From: Pseudomonas sp. SDI
GTDB lineage: Bacteria; Pseudomonadota; Gammaproteobacteria; Pseudomonadales; Pseudomonadaceae
Assembly: GCF_003105155.1 (NCBI RefSeq)
Contig: NZ_QETK01000005.1
Span: 118,341 to 182,340 of the forward strand
Direction: 5' to 3'
DNA length: 64,000 nucleotides
Within the stretch, counting starts at the first letter, position 1; every line of letters begins with the position of its first letter. The position numbers and the translations under genes were made by a program. The notes beneath the pieces are model-generated. The model did not search any database. It saw nothing but the letters and a program-made list of their open reading frames with translations, and was not told the DNA's origin. Shown piece by piece: positions 17,850 through 28,141 of this stretch.

Positions 17850-17900
17850 ATCCTGTGTGAAAACAACACCAACACTGCCTCTCACGTCCGAGGACACTTC

Positions 17901-19274
17901 ATGCAAGACCAGATCACGCCCGAGCGTTTGCATCGCGGCCTGAAGAACCGTCATATCCAGTTGATCGCCCTGGGCGGGGCGATCGGCACCGGCCTGTTCC
18001 TCGGCATCGCCCAGACCATCCAGCTGGCCGGCCCCTCGGTATTGCTGGGCTACGCGATTGCCGGCCTGATTGCCTTCTTCATCATGCGCCAGCTGGGCGA
18101 AATGGTCGTCGAAGAGCCGGTTTCCGGCACTTTCAGCCACTTTGCCCACAGCTACTGGAGCGAGTTTGCCGGGTTCATGTCGGGCTGGAACTACTGGGTG
18201 CTCTACGTGCTGGTGGGCATGGCCGAGCTGACGGCGGTGGGCATCTACATCCAGTACTGGTGGCCCGATTTCCCCACCTGGGCCACGGCCGCAGTGTTCT
18301 TCGTGCTGATCAACCTGATCAACCTGAGCCAGGTGAAGGTCTACGGCGAGATGGAGTTCTGGTTCGCCCTGATCAAGGTGGTGGCCATCGTCAGCATGAT
18401 CGGCTTCGGCGCCTACCTGCTGATCAGCGGCACCGGTGGCCCGGAGGCCAGCATCGCCAACCTCTGGCAGCATGGTGGCTTCTTCCCTAACGGCACCACC
18501 GGCCTGCTGATGGCAATGGCGGTGATCATGTTCTCGTTCGGTGGCCTGGAACTGGTCGGTATCACTGCCGCCGAAGCGGACGACCCGCGCCACAGCATCC
18601 CGCGTGCCACCAACCAGGTGATCTACCGGATCCTGATCTTCTACATCGGTGCGCTGGCCGTGCTGCTGTCGCTGTACCCGTGGCAGAACGTGGTGCAGGG
18701 CGGTAGCCCGTTCGTGATGATTTTCCATGCACTGGACAGCAACCTGGTGGCCACCGTGCTGAACCTGGTGGTGCTGACCGCCGCGCTGTCGGTGTACAAC
18801 AGCTGCGTGTACTGCAACAGCCGCATGCTGTTCGGCCTGGCCACCCAGGGTGACGCGCCAAAGCGCCTGCTCAAGGTCAACGCCCGTGGCGTACCGCTGG
18901 CAGCCCTGGGCGTATCGGCCCTGGCCACCGGCCTGTGCGTGCTTATCAACTACCTGATGCCGGGCGAAGCCTTCGGCCTGCTGATGGCGCTGGTGGTGTC
19001 GTCGCTGGTGATCAACTGGGGCATCATCAGCATCACCCACCTGAAGTTCCGTCGCGCCAAGCAGGCCGCCGGGCAAACCACCTTCTACCGCAGCTGGGGC
19101 TACCCGTTCACCAACTACGTGTGCCTGGCGTTTCTCGCGCTGATTCTGGTGATCATGTACCTGACACCGGGTATCCGTATCTCTGTGTTGCTGATTCCGG
19201 TGTGGCTGGCGGTGCTGGGCGCGGCGTTCTGGCTGAAGAAGAAAAGCAGCAAGGCCGCCGTCGTCAGCCACTGA
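17901..19274 (+). CDS. Aromatic/neutral amino acid permease, AroP/PheP-like (APC superfamily)
   Basis: 457 residues, twelve expected membrane spans. The N-terminal RGLKNRHIQLIALGGAIGTG motif, the consensus GLFLGIAQTIQLAGPS, the GEMVVEEPVSGTFSHFA loop and the AALSVYNSCVYCNSRML segment identify the amino acid transporter (AAT) family, and WNYWVLYVLVGMAELTAVG fits the AroP/PheP/YifK group. Proton-driven uptake of aromatic or aliphatic amino acids is likely; exact substrate unknown. Starts 51 bases after the AEC gene, so co-transcription is possible. Confidence 0.85.
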   Translation: MQDQITPERLHRGLKNRHIQLIALGGAIGTGLFLGIAQTIQLAGPSVLLGYAIAGLIAFFIMRQLGEMVVEEPVSGTFSHFAHSYWSEFAGFMSGWNYWVLYVLVGMAELTAVGIYIQYWWPDFPTWATAAVFFVLINLINLSQVKVYGEMEFWFALIKVVAIVSMIGFGAYLLISGTGGPEASIANLWQHGGFFPNGTTGLLMAMAVIMFSFGGLELVGITAAEADDPRHSIPRATNQVIYRILIFYIGALAVLLSLYPWQNVVQGGSPFVMIFHALDSNLVATVLNLVVLTAALSVYNSCVYCNSRMLFGLATQGDAPKRLLKVNARGVPLAALGVSALATGLCVLINYLMPGEAFGLLMALVVSSLVINWGIISITHLKFRRAKQAAGQTTFYRSWGYPFTNYVCLAFLALILVIMYLTPGIRISVLLIPVWLAVLGAAFWLKKKSSKAAVVSH

Positions 19275-19300
19275 CGGCCCGTGCTGGAGGTGATCGGCGC

Positions 19301-19681
19301 TCAGCCCTGTTGCTGATGGCTGTCGATCACTTCCTGGGCGGCACGAAACGCATCGATCGCCGCCGGAACCCCGGCATATACCGCGCAGTGCAGCAGCGCT
19401 TCGCGGATTTCCTCGACCGTACAGCCGTTGTTCAGGGCGCCACGCACGTGGCCCTTGAGCTCTTGCGGGCACTTGAGTGCGGTCAGTGCGGCGAGGGTGA
19501 TCAGGCTGCGGGTTTTCAGCGGCAGGCCCTCGCGGTTCCACACCCCACCCCAGGCGTGCTCGTTGACGAACTCCTGCAGCGGCGCGCTGAACGCGGTGGC
19601 GTTGCCCAGTGCGCGGTCGACGAACACGTCGCCCATCACCTGGCGGCGAACCTGTTCGCCGGTTTTCTTCGTATCGCCCAT
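19301..19681 (-). CDS. Carboxymuconolactone decarboxylase family protein (PcaC/AhpD-like)
   Basis: 126 residues from the ATG at 19681; longer in-frame starts give a Cys/Arg-rich extension and are rejected. The helical CMD fold is clear: FVNEHAWGGVWNREGLPLKTRSLITLAAL, ELKGHVRGALNNGCTVEEIREALLHCAVYAGVPAAIDAF. Length and the last motif match 4-carboxymuconolactone decarboxylase (PcaC), which acts in the protocatechuate branch of the beta-ketoadipate pathway. No other pca gene is nearby, so a stand-alone paralog is more likely than the main PcaC. A CxxC pair of peroxidase-type AhpD is absent. Lies 10 bases downstream of the antiporter gene. Confidence 0.8.
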   Translation of the reverse strand: MGDTKKTGEQVRRQVMGDVFVDRALGNATAFSAPLQEFVNEHAWGGVWNREGLPLKTRSLITLAALTALKCPQELKGHVRGALNNGCTVEEIREALLHCAVYAGVPAAIDAFRAAQEVIDSHQQQG

Positions 19682-19691
19682 GTTGTTTTCC

Positions 19692-20735
19692 TTAGTGTTG
19701 GCGGCGCCAGGCGCGCACGGTGCTGAACAACAACACCGCCGCCAGCGCTGGCAGGACATAGAACAGCATCAGCTGTTCCAGGCGGGTGGCCAGCGGCATG
19801 CCGGTGGTGAACGCCACCACGTGCAGGCCGTAGGCCAGGTATAGACAGAGGAACACCAGGCCTTCGGCACGGGTGACCCGGTACCCGGAATAGAACACCG
19901 GCAGGCTCAGTACGGCGACGCCGAGCATCACCGGCAGGTCGAAATCCAGCGCGTTCGGTGAGATCGACAGCGGCGCGGGGGCCACCAGCGCGGTCAGGCC
20001 GAGCACCGCCAGCAGGTTGAACAGGTTGCTGCCGATCACGTTGCCCACGGCGATTTCCCGCTCACCGCGCAAGGCCGCGATCAGCGAGGTGGCCAGCTCC
20101 GGCAGCGAGGTGCAAACGGCTACCACGGTCAGGCCGATGATCCGTTCGGACAGGCCCAGATCGACCGCCACCACCACCGCCGCCTCCAGCAGCATGTGCC
20201 CGGCCAGGCTCAGCAGGCCGAGACCGCAGAGCATCAGCAGCATGGTGCCGGTCCAGAAGCGCAGGCCATGGGTGCGGGTCGGGCGCGGCGTAGGGTAGGT
20301 GCGTGCGTAGTGCCGCGACTGGTGCCAGAGCAGTGCCAGGTAGCCGACCAGGGCCAACAGCAGCAGGGCGCCTTCGAGGCGGCCGAGGGTTTCATTGAGG
20401 GCCAACAGGTAGACCAGCAGGCTGGCGCCGATCATCAGTGGGATATCCAGGCGTACCAGCTGGCGCGAGACCCGCAGCGGAATGATCAGCGCGGCGAGGC
20501 CGAGAATGACCAGGATGTTGAAGATGTTGCTGCCGATCACGCTGCCGACGGCAACGTCGGGCGCACCGTTCAGGGCCGCCTGCAGGCTGACGGTGAGTTG
20601 CGGGGCGCTGCTGCCGAAGGCCACCAGGCTCAGGCCGATGATCAGCGGGCGTACCTTCAGGCTGACGGCCATGCGCAGGGCGCCACGCACCAGCAGTTCG
20701 GCACCACCGACCAGCAACAGCAGGCCGAAGTTCAA
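19692..20735 (-). CDS. Calcium/sodium antiporter (CaCA family, YrbG-like)
   Basis: 347 residues with ten or eleven spans and the two inverted alpha repeats that define the family: LVAFGSSAPQLTVSLQAALNGAPDVAVGSVIGSNIFNILVILG in the first half and VVAVCTSLPELATSLIAALRGEREIAVGNVIGSNLFNLLAVLG in the second. Exchanges Ca2+ (or K+) for Na+ or H+ across the inner membrane. In the first repeat the usual Glu of the G-S-S-x-P-E motif is Gln (SAPQ), a change at an ion-binding position; the second keeps Glu (SLPE). The start is taken as TTG at 20735; no ATG is available and the frame is open to about 20795. Confidence 0.8.
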   Translation of the reverse strand: MNFGLLLLVGGAELLVRGALRMAVSLKVRPLIIGLSLVAFGSSAPQLTVSLQAALNGAPDVAVGSVIGSNIFNILVILGLAALIIPLRVSRQLVRLDIPLMIGASLLVYLLALNETLGRLEGALLLLALVGYLALLWHQSRHYARTYPTPRPTRTHGLRFWTGTMLLMLCGLGLLSLAGHMLLEAAVVVAVDLGLSERIIGLTVVAVCTSLPELATSLIAALRGEREIAVGNVIGSNLFNLLAVLGLTALVAPAPLSISPNALDFDLPVMLGVAVLSLPVFYSGYRVTRAEGLVFLCLYLAYGLHVVAFTTGMPLATRLEQLMLFYVLPALAAVLLFSTVRAWRRQH

Positions 20736-20798
20736 TTGCAGCAGGCTGAACGTGGGTAAAGCGGCCAGGTTGAAAATGGGTCGTGCTCCGTAACGGGG

Positions 20799-21170
20799 TC
20801 AGTCGCTGAGACGTTGTACCCGGACCCGCGCCGTTCCGCTACGGAGCATGCCCAATTGTTCGGCAGCCTCGCGCGACAGGTCGATCAGCCGGCCACGGGT
20901 ATGCGGGCCGCGATCGTTGATGCGGACCACGACACGACGGTCGTTCGACAGGTTGGTAACCTGCACCCGCGTGCCGAAGGGCAGGCTGCGGTGAGCGGCG
21001 GTGAGGGCGTGTTGGTTGAAGGGTTCGCCACTGGCGGTGCGTTTGCCGTGATGGCGGGAACCGTAATAGGAGGCGGTGCCGGTCTGATCGTAACCGCGCG
21101 GGTCGATGCTGTGGCTGGCACAGCCGGCCAGCAGGGTGAGTAGCGCGAGTGCGCTGGGTAGACGCCACAT
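20799..21170 (-). CDS. RlpA-like lipoprotein, short form without SPOR domain
   Basis: 123 residues. ATG at 21170 gives a lipoprotein signal [17 protein letters not shown] with lipobox LAGC. The rest is the double-psi beta-barrel: [64 protein letters not shown]. The catalytic-type Glu (SGE) and Asp (NDRGP) of lytic transglycosylase RlpA are kept. The C-terminal SPOR domain that takes full-length RlpA to the septum is missing, so this is a minor paralog acting on peptidoglycan without septal targeting. The stop lies 64 bases before the antiporter start; likely the first gene of the minus-strand trio. Confidence 0.85.
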   Translation of the reverse strand: MWRLPSALALLTLLAGCASHSIDPRGYDQTGTASYYGSRHHGKRTASGEPFNQHALTAAHRSLPFGTRVQVTNLSNDRRVVVRINDRGPHTRGRLIDLSREAAEQLGMLRSGTARVRVQRLSD

Positions 21171-21199
21171 GTGAGGCCGGTGCTCCGTGGTGAGGCTAG

Positions 21200-21262
21200 C
21201 GCGGGACGAGCCCGCTCCCATAGGGGTTGTAGTGATCCCTGTGGGAGCGGGCTCGTCCCGCG
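21200..21262. repeat. REP pair (inverted) between rlpA-like gene and gatB
   Basis: Arms 21200-21225 and 21237-21262 are inverse with one mismatch and an 11-base loop. Core is the same as at 14781. Lies directly after the gatB stop, where it may end or protect the gatCAB transcript. Confidence 0.85.
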
Positions 21263-21279
21263 ATAAGCAGGTGACGCGA

Positions 21280-22725
21280 TTACCCTTCGAGCTTGCTCTT
21301 GAGCAATTGGTTCACCTGCCCAGGGTTGGCTTTACCCTTGGACGCTTTCATCGCCTGACCGACGAAGAAGCCGAACATCTTGCCGCGCTTGGCTTCGTCT
21401 GCCGCCCGGTACTGTTCGACCTGCTCGGCGTTGGCGGCCAGCACTTCGTCCAGCACTTTTTCGATGGCACCGCTGTCGGTGACCTGCTTGAGGCCCTCGG
21501 CTTCGATGATCTGGTCGGCGTCGCCGTCGCCGGCAGCCATCTTCTCGAACACCACTTTGGCGATCTTGCCGCTGATGGTGTTGTCGAGGATGCGCTTGAG
21601 CATGCCGCCCAGGTACGCGGCGCTGACCGGCGACTGGTCGATCTCCAGGCCCAGCTTGTTCAGCAGGCTGCCCAGCTCGACCATGACCCAGTTGGCGGCC
21701 AGTTTGGCATCGCCACACACCGCCACCACCGCCTCGAAGTAGTCCGCCTGTTCACGGCTGGAAGCCAGCACGTTGGCGTCGTACGCCGACAGGCCGAACG
21801 CGCTCTGGAAGCGCTCGCGCTTCTGTGGCGGCAGCTCTGGCAGGGTGGCACGGATCGAATCGAGGAACGCCGGCTCGATAACTACCGGCAGCAGGTCTGG
21901 ATCGGGGAAGTAACGGTAGTCGTTGGCTTCCTCCTTGCTGCGCATGGAACGGGTTTCGTCCTTGCCCGGGTCGTACAGGCGGGTTTCCTGGATGACCCGG
22001 CCGCCGTCTTCGATCAGCTCGATCTGGCGCTGTACTTCGCTGTTGATCGCGCGCTCGATGAAGCGGAACGAGTTGACGTTCTTGATCTCGCAGCGGGTGC
22101 CGAACTCGACCTGGCCTTTTGGCCGGATCGACACGTTGCAGTCGCAACGCAGCGAACCTTCGGCCATGTTGCCGTCGCAGATGCCCAGGTAGCGTACCAG
22201 CGCATGGATCGCTTTGACGTAGGCCACGGCCTCCTTGGCGCTGCGCATTTCCGGCTCGGAAACGATTTCCAGCAGCGGCGTGCCGGCACGGTTCAGGTCG
22301 ATTCCGGTGGAACCGCTGAAGTCTTCGTGCAGGCTCTTGCCGGCGTCTTCTTCCAGGTGCGCGCGGGTGATCCCGATGCGTTTGACGGTGCCGTCTTCCA
22401 GGGCGATGTCCAGGTGGCCCTTGCCGACAATCGGCAGGTCCATCTGGCTGATCTGGTAGCCCTTGGGCAGGTCAGGGTAGAAGTAGTTCTTGCGGGCGAA
22501 CACGTTGTGCGCGCCGATCTCGGCATCGATGGCCAGGCCGAACATGCAGGCCATGCGCACCGCTTCCTGGTTCAGCACCGGCAGCACGCCGGGCATGCCC
22601 AGGTCGATCAGGCTGGCCTGGGTGTTCGGCTCGGAGCCGAAGGTGGTGGCGCTGCCGGAGAAAATCTTCGACTGGGTGGCGAGCTGGGTATGAATCTCCA
22701 GCCCGATCACAACTTCCCATTGCAT
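21280..22725 (-). CDS. gatB: Aspartyl/glutamyl-tRNA(Asn/Gln) amidotransferase subunit B
   Basis: 481 residues, full length. GatB binds and phosphorylates the misacylated tRNA: N-terminal catalytic cradle with [64 protein letters not shown] and [16 protein letters not shown]; helical domain and a C-terminal YqeY-like domain ending [11 protein letters not shown]. Makes Asn-tRNA or Gln-tRNA with GatC and GatA. Third gene of gatCAB, 11 bases after gatA. Confidence 0.97.
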   Translation of the reverse strand: MQWEVVIGLEIHTQLATQSKIFSGSATTFGSEPNTQASLIDLGMPGVLPVLNQEAVRMACMFGLAIDAEIGAHNVFARKNYFYPDLPKGYQISQMDLPIVGKGHLDIALEDGTVKRIGITRAHLEEDAGKSLHEDFSGSTGIDLNRAGTPLLEIVSEPEMRSAKEAVAYVKAIHALVRYLGICDGNMAEGSLRCDCNVSIRPKGQVEFGTRCEIKNVNSFRFIERAINSEVQRQIELIEDGGRVIQETRLYDPGKDETRSMRSKEEANDYRYFPDPDLLPVVIEPAFLDSIRATLPELPPQKRERFQSAFGLSAYDANVLASSREQADYFEAVVAVCGDAKLAANWVMVELGSLLNKLGLEIDQSPVSAAYLGGMLKRILDNTISGKIAKVVFEKMAAGDGDADQIIEAEGLKQVTDSGAIEKVLDEVLAANAEQVEQYRAADEAKRGKMFGFFVGQAMKASKGKANPGQVNQLLKSKLEG

Positions 22726-22736
22726 GTGTGAGTTCC

Positions 22737-24188
22737 TCAGAAGCCGGTGGGGGCGCGGGTGTGCCAGTCAGTCACTTGCTGATAGCGATGCGCGACGTTG
22801 AGCAGGCGGCCTTCCTGGAAATACGGGGCGAGCAACTGCACGCCAACCGGCAGACCCTCGACGAAACCGGCCGGCATCGACAGGCCGGGCAGGCCGGCGA
22901 GGTTGGCGGTGATGGTGTAGACGTCTTCCAGGTAGGCGGCGACCGGGTCGCTGTTCTTCGCGCCGATCTTCCAGGCCGGGTTCGGCGTGGTTGGGCCGAG
23001 GATCACGTCGACCTCGTTGAAGGCGGCCATGAAGTCGTTCTTGATCAATCGACGGATCTTCTGCGCCTGCAGGTAGTAGGCGTCGTAGTAACCGGCCGAC
23101 AGGGCGTAGGCACCGACCATGATCCGGCGCTGCACTTCGGCACCGAAGCCTTCACCGCGCGAACGCTTGTACAGGTCGGTGAGGTCCTTCGGGTTTTCGC
23201 AGCGGTAGCCGAAGCGCACGCCGTCGAAACGCGACAGGTTGGACGAGGCCTCGGCCGGCGCGATCACGTAGTACGCCGGGATGCCGTGCTGCATGTTCGG
23301 CAGGCTGATTTCCTTGACCACCGCGCCGAGCTTTTCCAGCGCCTTGACGCTGGCCTGGACCAGGTCGGCGATGCGCGGGTCGAGGCCGGCGCCGAAGTAT
23401 TCCTTCGGCAGGCCGATGCGCAGGCCTTGCAGCGAAGCGTTCAGGTTGGCGCTGTAGTCGTCCACCGGCTGATCGATGCAGGTGGAGTCCTTGGCGTCGA
23501 AGCCGGCCATGCCTTGCAGCAGCAGGGCGCAGTCTTCGGCAGTGCGCGCCAGTGGGCCACCCTGGTCGAGGCTGGAGGCGTAGGCAATCATGCCCCAGCG
23601 CGAAACCCGACCGTACGTCGGTTTCAGCCCGGTGAGGTTGGTCAGCGCTGCCGGTTGGCGGATCGAGCCGCCGGTGTCGGTGCCGGTGGTGGCCGGCAGC
23701 AGGCGCGCGGCCACGGCTGCGGCGGAACCGCCGGACGAGCCGCCCGGCACGTGTTCCAGGTTCCACGGGTTCTTCACCGGGCCGTAGTGGCTGGATTCGT
23801 TGGCCGAACCCATGGCGAATTCGTCCATGTTGGTCTTGCCCAGGGTCACCATGCCGGCTTCGGCCAGCTTGGCGACCACGGTGGCGTCGTACGGCGCCTT
23901 GAAATTGTCGAGCATCTTCGAACCGCAACTGGTGCGGATGCCCTGGGTGCAGAACAGGTCCTTGTGGGCGATCGGCGCGCCCAGCAGGGCGCCGTTCTCG
24001 CCATTGGCGCGGCGGCCATCGGCGGCCCGGGCCTGGCTCAGGGCCAGCTCTTCGGTGACGCTGATGAAGCTGTTCAGTTGCGGGTCGAGCTGGTTGATCC
24101 GCGCCAACAGGCTACGGGTCAGCTCTTCGGAGGAAAACGACTTGTCGGCGAGTCCGCGGGCGATCTCGGCCAGGGTCAATTCATGCAT
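22737..24188 (-). CDS. gatA: Aspartyl/glutamyl-tRNA(Asn/Gln) amidotransferase subunit A
   Basis: 483 residues from the ATG at 24188. The amidase-signature enzyme frees ammonia from glutamine for GatB: Lys in [20 protein letters not shown], the Gly/Ser-rich loop [32 protein letters not shown] with the cis-Ser and nucleophile Ser, then [14 protein letters not shown] longer frame to 24275 overlaps the end of gatC and is not preferred. 16 bases after gatC. Confidence 0.97.
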   Translation of the reverse strand: MHELTLAEIARGLADKSFSSEELTRSLLARINQLDPQLNSFISVTEELALSQARAADGRRANGENGALLGAPIAHKDLFCTQGIRTSCGSKMLDNFKAPYDATVVAKLAEAGMVTLGKTNMDEFAMGSANESSHYGPVKNPWNLEHVPGGSSGGSAAAVAARLLPATTGTDTGGSIRQPAALTNLTGLKPTYGRVSRWGMIAYASSLDQGGPLARTAEDCALLLQGMAGFDAKDSTCIDQPVDDYSANLNASLQGLRIGLPKEYFGAGLDPRIADLVQASVKALEKLGAVVKEISLPNMQHGIPAYYVIAPAEASSNLSRFDGVRFGYRCENPKDLTDLYKRSRGEGFGAEVQRRIMVGAYALSAGYYDAYYLQAQKIRRLIKNDFMAAFNEVDVILGPTTPNPAWKIGAKNSDPVAAYLEDVYTITANLAGLPGLSMPAGFVEGLPVGVQLLAPYFQEGRLLNVAHRYQQVTDWHTRAPTGF

Positions 24189-24204
24189 GGCAGGCTCTAT
24201 TCCC

Positions 24205-24492
24205 TTACTCGATGACTTTCGGAACCAGGTACAGGCCGTTTTCCGTCGCCGGGGCGATGGCCTGGTAGCTGTCACGGTGGTTACTTTCGGTTACCAAATC
24301 GGCGCGCAGGCGTTGATTGGCTTCCAGCGGGTGGGCCAGCGGTTCGATGCCGGTGGTGTCGACTGCTTGCATCTGGTCGACCAGCCCCAGAATACTGTTC
24401 AGGGCATCGGTAGTGCGTGGCAGATCGCCTTCATTGAGGCCCAGACGGGCCAGATGAGCGATCTTTTCCACGTCGCAGCGTTCAAGCGCCAT
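24205..24492 (-). CDS. gatC: Aspartyl/glutamyl-tRNA(Asn/Gln) amidotransferase subunit C
   Basis: 95 residues, the usual size. [18 protein letters not shown] and the C-terminal [34 protein letters not shown] belt are typical; GatC wraps around GatA and GatB to stabilise the complex. Start at 24492 follows GGAG. First gene of the operon, divergent from mreB. Confidence 0.95.
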   Translation of the reverse strand: MALERCDVEKIAHLARLGLNEGDLPRTTDALNSILGLVDQMQAVDTTGIEPLAHPLEANQRLRADLVTESNHRDSYQAIAPATENGLYLVPKVIE

Positions 24493-24599
24493 GGGGATCT
24501 CCTGAGGAAACAAAGACGGAAAGGGTCCGCGGTGAGGAACATGCGGGCAATTCTACGGTCATAAGGCCGCGATTGTGTGCTGGCTTGCTCGGAAAAACT

Positions 24600-24618
24600 G
24601 CCAATTTAACATATTGGC
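24600..24618. promoter_or_regulatory. Dyad in the gatC/mreB intergenic region
   Basis: GCCAAT (24600-24605) and ATTGGC (24613-24618) are exact inverses around TTAACAT. It lies between divergent essential operons, about 77 bases before the mreB ATG; candidate operator, role unknown. Confidence 0.35.
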
Positions 24619-24682
24619 GCCTTGCCCAAAATCCCCGCCGTTGTTAGAGTTTGCCGCACTTTTTTACCCACGCGTTGCCTAG

Positions 24683-25732
<1,050 letters not shown>

Positions 25733-25763
25733 TTCGCCGGTAAGCTGTCCCGATGCCCGGTTT

Positions 25764-25790
25764 ACAGGTAGCGCCCATGGTGCTACCTGT
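25764..25790 (+). other. Hairpin in the mreB-mreC intercistronic region
   Basis: ACAGGTAGC (25764-25772) and GCTACCTGT (25782-25790) pair exactly; inner G-U and C-G pairs extend the stem to about 12 with a CAT loop. No U-run follows, so it is probably an attenuator, processing site or 3'-protecting structure that sets MreB above MreCD. Confidence 0.55.
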
Positions 25791-25896
25791 ATGGCTGGGC
25801 TGACGTCCGCGTGGGCGTCGTTTCCATCAATTCTGCACAGCAGGCCGGTGCGTTGCCGTATGAATGACCTCCTGAATCCTCCACGAGGAGCGGCCT

Positions 25897-26931
25897 ATTA
25901 AACCGCTTTTCGCCAAAGGCCCCTCGTTGGGCGTACGCCTGCTCGTGCTGGTCGTGCTGTCGATCGCCTTAATGGTGGTCGATGCCCGCTTTACCTTGCT
26001 CAAGCCCGTTCGCGGCCAGATGTCGCTGGTGCTGATGCAGTCCTACCTGGTCACCGATGTGCCGCAGCGTCTGTGGCAGGGTGTGGCGAGCCAGTTCGGT
26101 AGTCGTACCGAACTGATTGCCGAGAACGAGAAACTCAAGACCGAAGCCTTGCTGCTGCAAGGTCGCCTGCAGAAGCTGGCGGCCCTGACCGAGCAGAACG
26201 TACGCCTGCGCGAGTTGCTCAATTCTTCGGCGCTGGTCAACGAGAAGGTGGAAGTGGCCGAGCTGATCGGCGTCGACCCCAACCCGTTCACTCACCGCAT
26301 CCTGATCAACAAGGGGGAGCGCGACGGCGTGGTGCTCGGCCAGCCGGTGCTGGATGCCCGCGGCCTGATGGGCCAGGTGGTCGAACTGATGCCGTACACC
26401 TCACGGGTGCTGTTGCTCACCGACACTACCCACAGCATTCCGGTGCAGGTCAACCGCAACGGCCTGCGCGCGATTGCCAGCGGTACTGGCAACCCCGAGC
26501 GCCTGGAACTGCGCCATGTGGCCGACACCGCCGACATCAAGGAAGGCGATCTGCTGGTGAGCTCCGGCCTTGGCCAGCGTTTCCCGGCCGGCTACCCGGT
26601 GGCCACCGTACGTGAAGTGATCCACGATTCCGGGCAACCGTTCGCCATCGTCCGTGCCGTGCCGACAGCTGCGTTGAACCGCAGCCGCTACATGCTGCTG
26701 GTGTTCTCCGACAGCCGTACGCCGGAGCAACGCGCCGCCGATGCCGCGCAGGCGCAGGAAGCCGCCGACCGTCAGGCCCAGTCGGGCACTGCCGAGGCGC
26801 CGGCCGCCGCTGCCCCGGCTGCTACACCGGCTGCTCCGGCTGTTACGCCGAAACCTGCGACCGCTCCGGCACCGGCCGCTGCCCCGGTGAGCCCGGCGGC
26901 GGCCCAGCCCCCTTCCCGGGAGACACACTGA
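25897..26931 (+). CDS. mreC: Rod shape-determining protein MreC
   Basis: Inner-membrane protein with large periplasmic part that links MreB to the peptidoglycan synthases. After a short basic N-terminus (IKPLFAKGPSLGVR) comes one span (LLVLVVLSIALMVV), a coiled coil (ELIAENEKLKTEALLLQGRLQKLAALTEQN, written here in two overlapping heptad blocks) and the beta-domain (VAELIGVDPNPFTHRILINKG ... LVSSGLGQRFPAGYPVATV). The last 70 residues are an Ala/Pro-rich tail of low complexity. The start is taken as ATT at 25897, six bases after GAGGAG; the only canonical alternative is TTG at 25927, which has a weaker ribosome site and would trim the basic N-terminus. The stop overlaps mreD (TGATG). Confidence 0.85.
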   Translation: MKPLFAKGPSLGVRLLVLVVLSIALMVVDARFTLLKPVRGQMSLVLMQSYLVTDVPQRLWQGVASQFGSRTELIAENEKLKTEALLLQGRLQKLAALTEQNVRLRELLNSSALVNEKVEVAELIGVDPNPFTHRILINKGERDGVVLGQPVLDARGLMGQVVELMPYTSRVLLLTDTTHSIPVQVNRNGLRAIASGTGNPERLELRHVADTADIKEGDLLVSSGLGQRFPAGYPVATVREVIHDSGQPFAIVRAVPTAALNRSRYMLLVFSDSRTPEQRAADAAQAQEAADRQAQSGTAEAPAAAAPAATPAAPAVTPKPATAPAPAAAPVSPAAAQPPSRETH

Positions 26932-27419
26932 TGGTCAGTACCCGCAGCAAGAATGGCTGGGTGGTCTGGTTGACCTTCCTTATCGGCCTGTTGCTCAGCG
27001 TGTGGCCGATGCCACCGTTCATGGAAGTGTTCCGCCCACTGTGGTTGGCGCTGCTCCTCGCCTTCTGGACCCTGGCCCTGCCGCACAAGGTCGGCATGGC
27101 CACGGCGTTTCTGCTCGGTCTGGCCGAAGACGTGCTGTATGGCACCCTGCTGGGGCAGAACGCCCTGGTGCTGACCCTGATCACGTTCCTGGTGCTGTCG
27201 TTGCAGCAGCGTCTGCGGATGTTCCCGATGTGGCAGCAAAGCCTGGTGATTCTGGTGGTCTTCGGCCTGGCCCAGCTGATTCAGCTGTGGCTCAGTGCGT
27301 TGACCGGCAACCGCCAGCCAACCCTGGCCCTGATCTGGCCGGCGGTCACCAGTGCCTTGCTCTGGCCGTGGATCAGCTATGGCCTGCGCGGACTGCGTCG
27401 TCGCCTGAGCATCAACTAG
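26931..27419 (+). CDS. mreD: Rod shape-determining protein MreD
   Basis: 162 residues, about five hydrophobic spans (WVVWLTFLIGLLLSVWP, LALLLAFWTLAL, AFLLGLAEDVLYGTLLG, VILVVFGLAQLIQLWL, IWPAVTSALLWPWISY). The GLAEDVLYGTLLGQNAL motif is diagnostic. Member of the elongasome with MreC and RodA. Start overlaps the mreC stop by one base. Confidence 0.93.
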   Translation: MVSTRSKNGWVVWLTFLIGLLLSVWPMPPFMEVFRPLWLALLLAFWTLALPHKVGMATAFLLGLAEDVLYGTLLGQNALVLTLITFLVLSLQQRLRMFPMWQQSLVILVVFGLAQLIQLWLSALTGNRQPTLALIWPAVTSALLWPWISYGLRGLRRRLSIN

Positions 27420-27452
27420 CCACCGGCTTTCCACTGCTGACAGGGAGACGTC

Positions 27453-28055
27453 ATGATGCCCCCGCTTTACCTGGCCTCTGGGTCGCCGCGTCGTCGCGAG
27501 CTGCTGACCCAGATCGGCATCCCCTTTACTGCCGTCAGTGCGGCCATCGACGAGACGCCGCATGCCGGCGAGCAACCGGCCGACTACGTTGTGCGCCTGG
27601 CGCTGGGCAAGGCCGAAGCCGGGCTGGCGGCGCTGAATGTTGCCGCCAGCCCGACGGTGGTGCTCGGCGCCGACACCGCCGTGGTGATCGACGGCCGGAT
27701 TCTTGGCAAACCGCTGGATAAAGCCGATGCCCTGGCCATGCTGGCCATCCTTTCCGGACGCGAGCATGAGGTGCTCACGGCGGTGGCGGTGGTCGACGGC
27801 ATACGTCGCGAAAGCCTGTTCATTCGGAGCCGGGTAAGCTTGCGTGACATTTCCCGGGAAGAAGCCGAGGCCTATTGGGCCAGCGGCGAGCCGCAGGATA
27901 AAGCCGGTGCTTACGCGATTCAGGGCTTGGGCGGGGTCTTCGTGAAAAGTCTGTCGGGCAGCTACTCGGCCGTGGTGGGGCTGCCGGTCAGCGAAACCGC
28001 CGAATTGCTCGGCCAATTCGGTATTCCCTGTTGGCAAAACCTGCAGAAGCACTGA
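27453..28055 (+). CDS. Maf/YhdE-type nucleoside triphosphate pyrophosphatase
   Basis: 200 residues. The [11 protein letters not shown] motif at 9-19 binds the phosphates; [39 protein letters not shown] and [13 protein letters not shown] follow, with [25 protein letters not shown] near the end. These features are those of the dTTP/UTP-hydrolysing Maf group (E. coli YhdE), a house-cleaning enzyme. Position after mreBCD and before rng is conserved in gammaproteobacteria. Confidence 0.92.
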   Translation: MMPPLYLASGSPRRRELLTQIGIPFTAVSAAIDETPHAGEQPADYVVRLALGKAEAGLAALNVAASPTVVLGADTAVVIDGRILGKPLDKADALAMLAILSGREHEVLTAVAVVDGIRRESLFIRSRVSLRDISREEAEAYWASGEPQDKAGAYAIQGLGGVFVKSLSGSYSAVVGLPVSETAELLGQFGIPCWQNLQKH

Positions 28056-28141
28056 ACGAGGAACCGCTAACACCGTTTATTGCTCGCCAGCGACTGCCGG
28101 GCACTCCATGATTACCTGAAGACCTTTGACGAGAGCCTGCC

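Noticed and set aside
17823..19541. A 572-codon minus-strand frame opposite the amino acid permease
   Set aside because: His/Gln/Arg-rich shadow of the permease reading frame with no domain or ribosome site.
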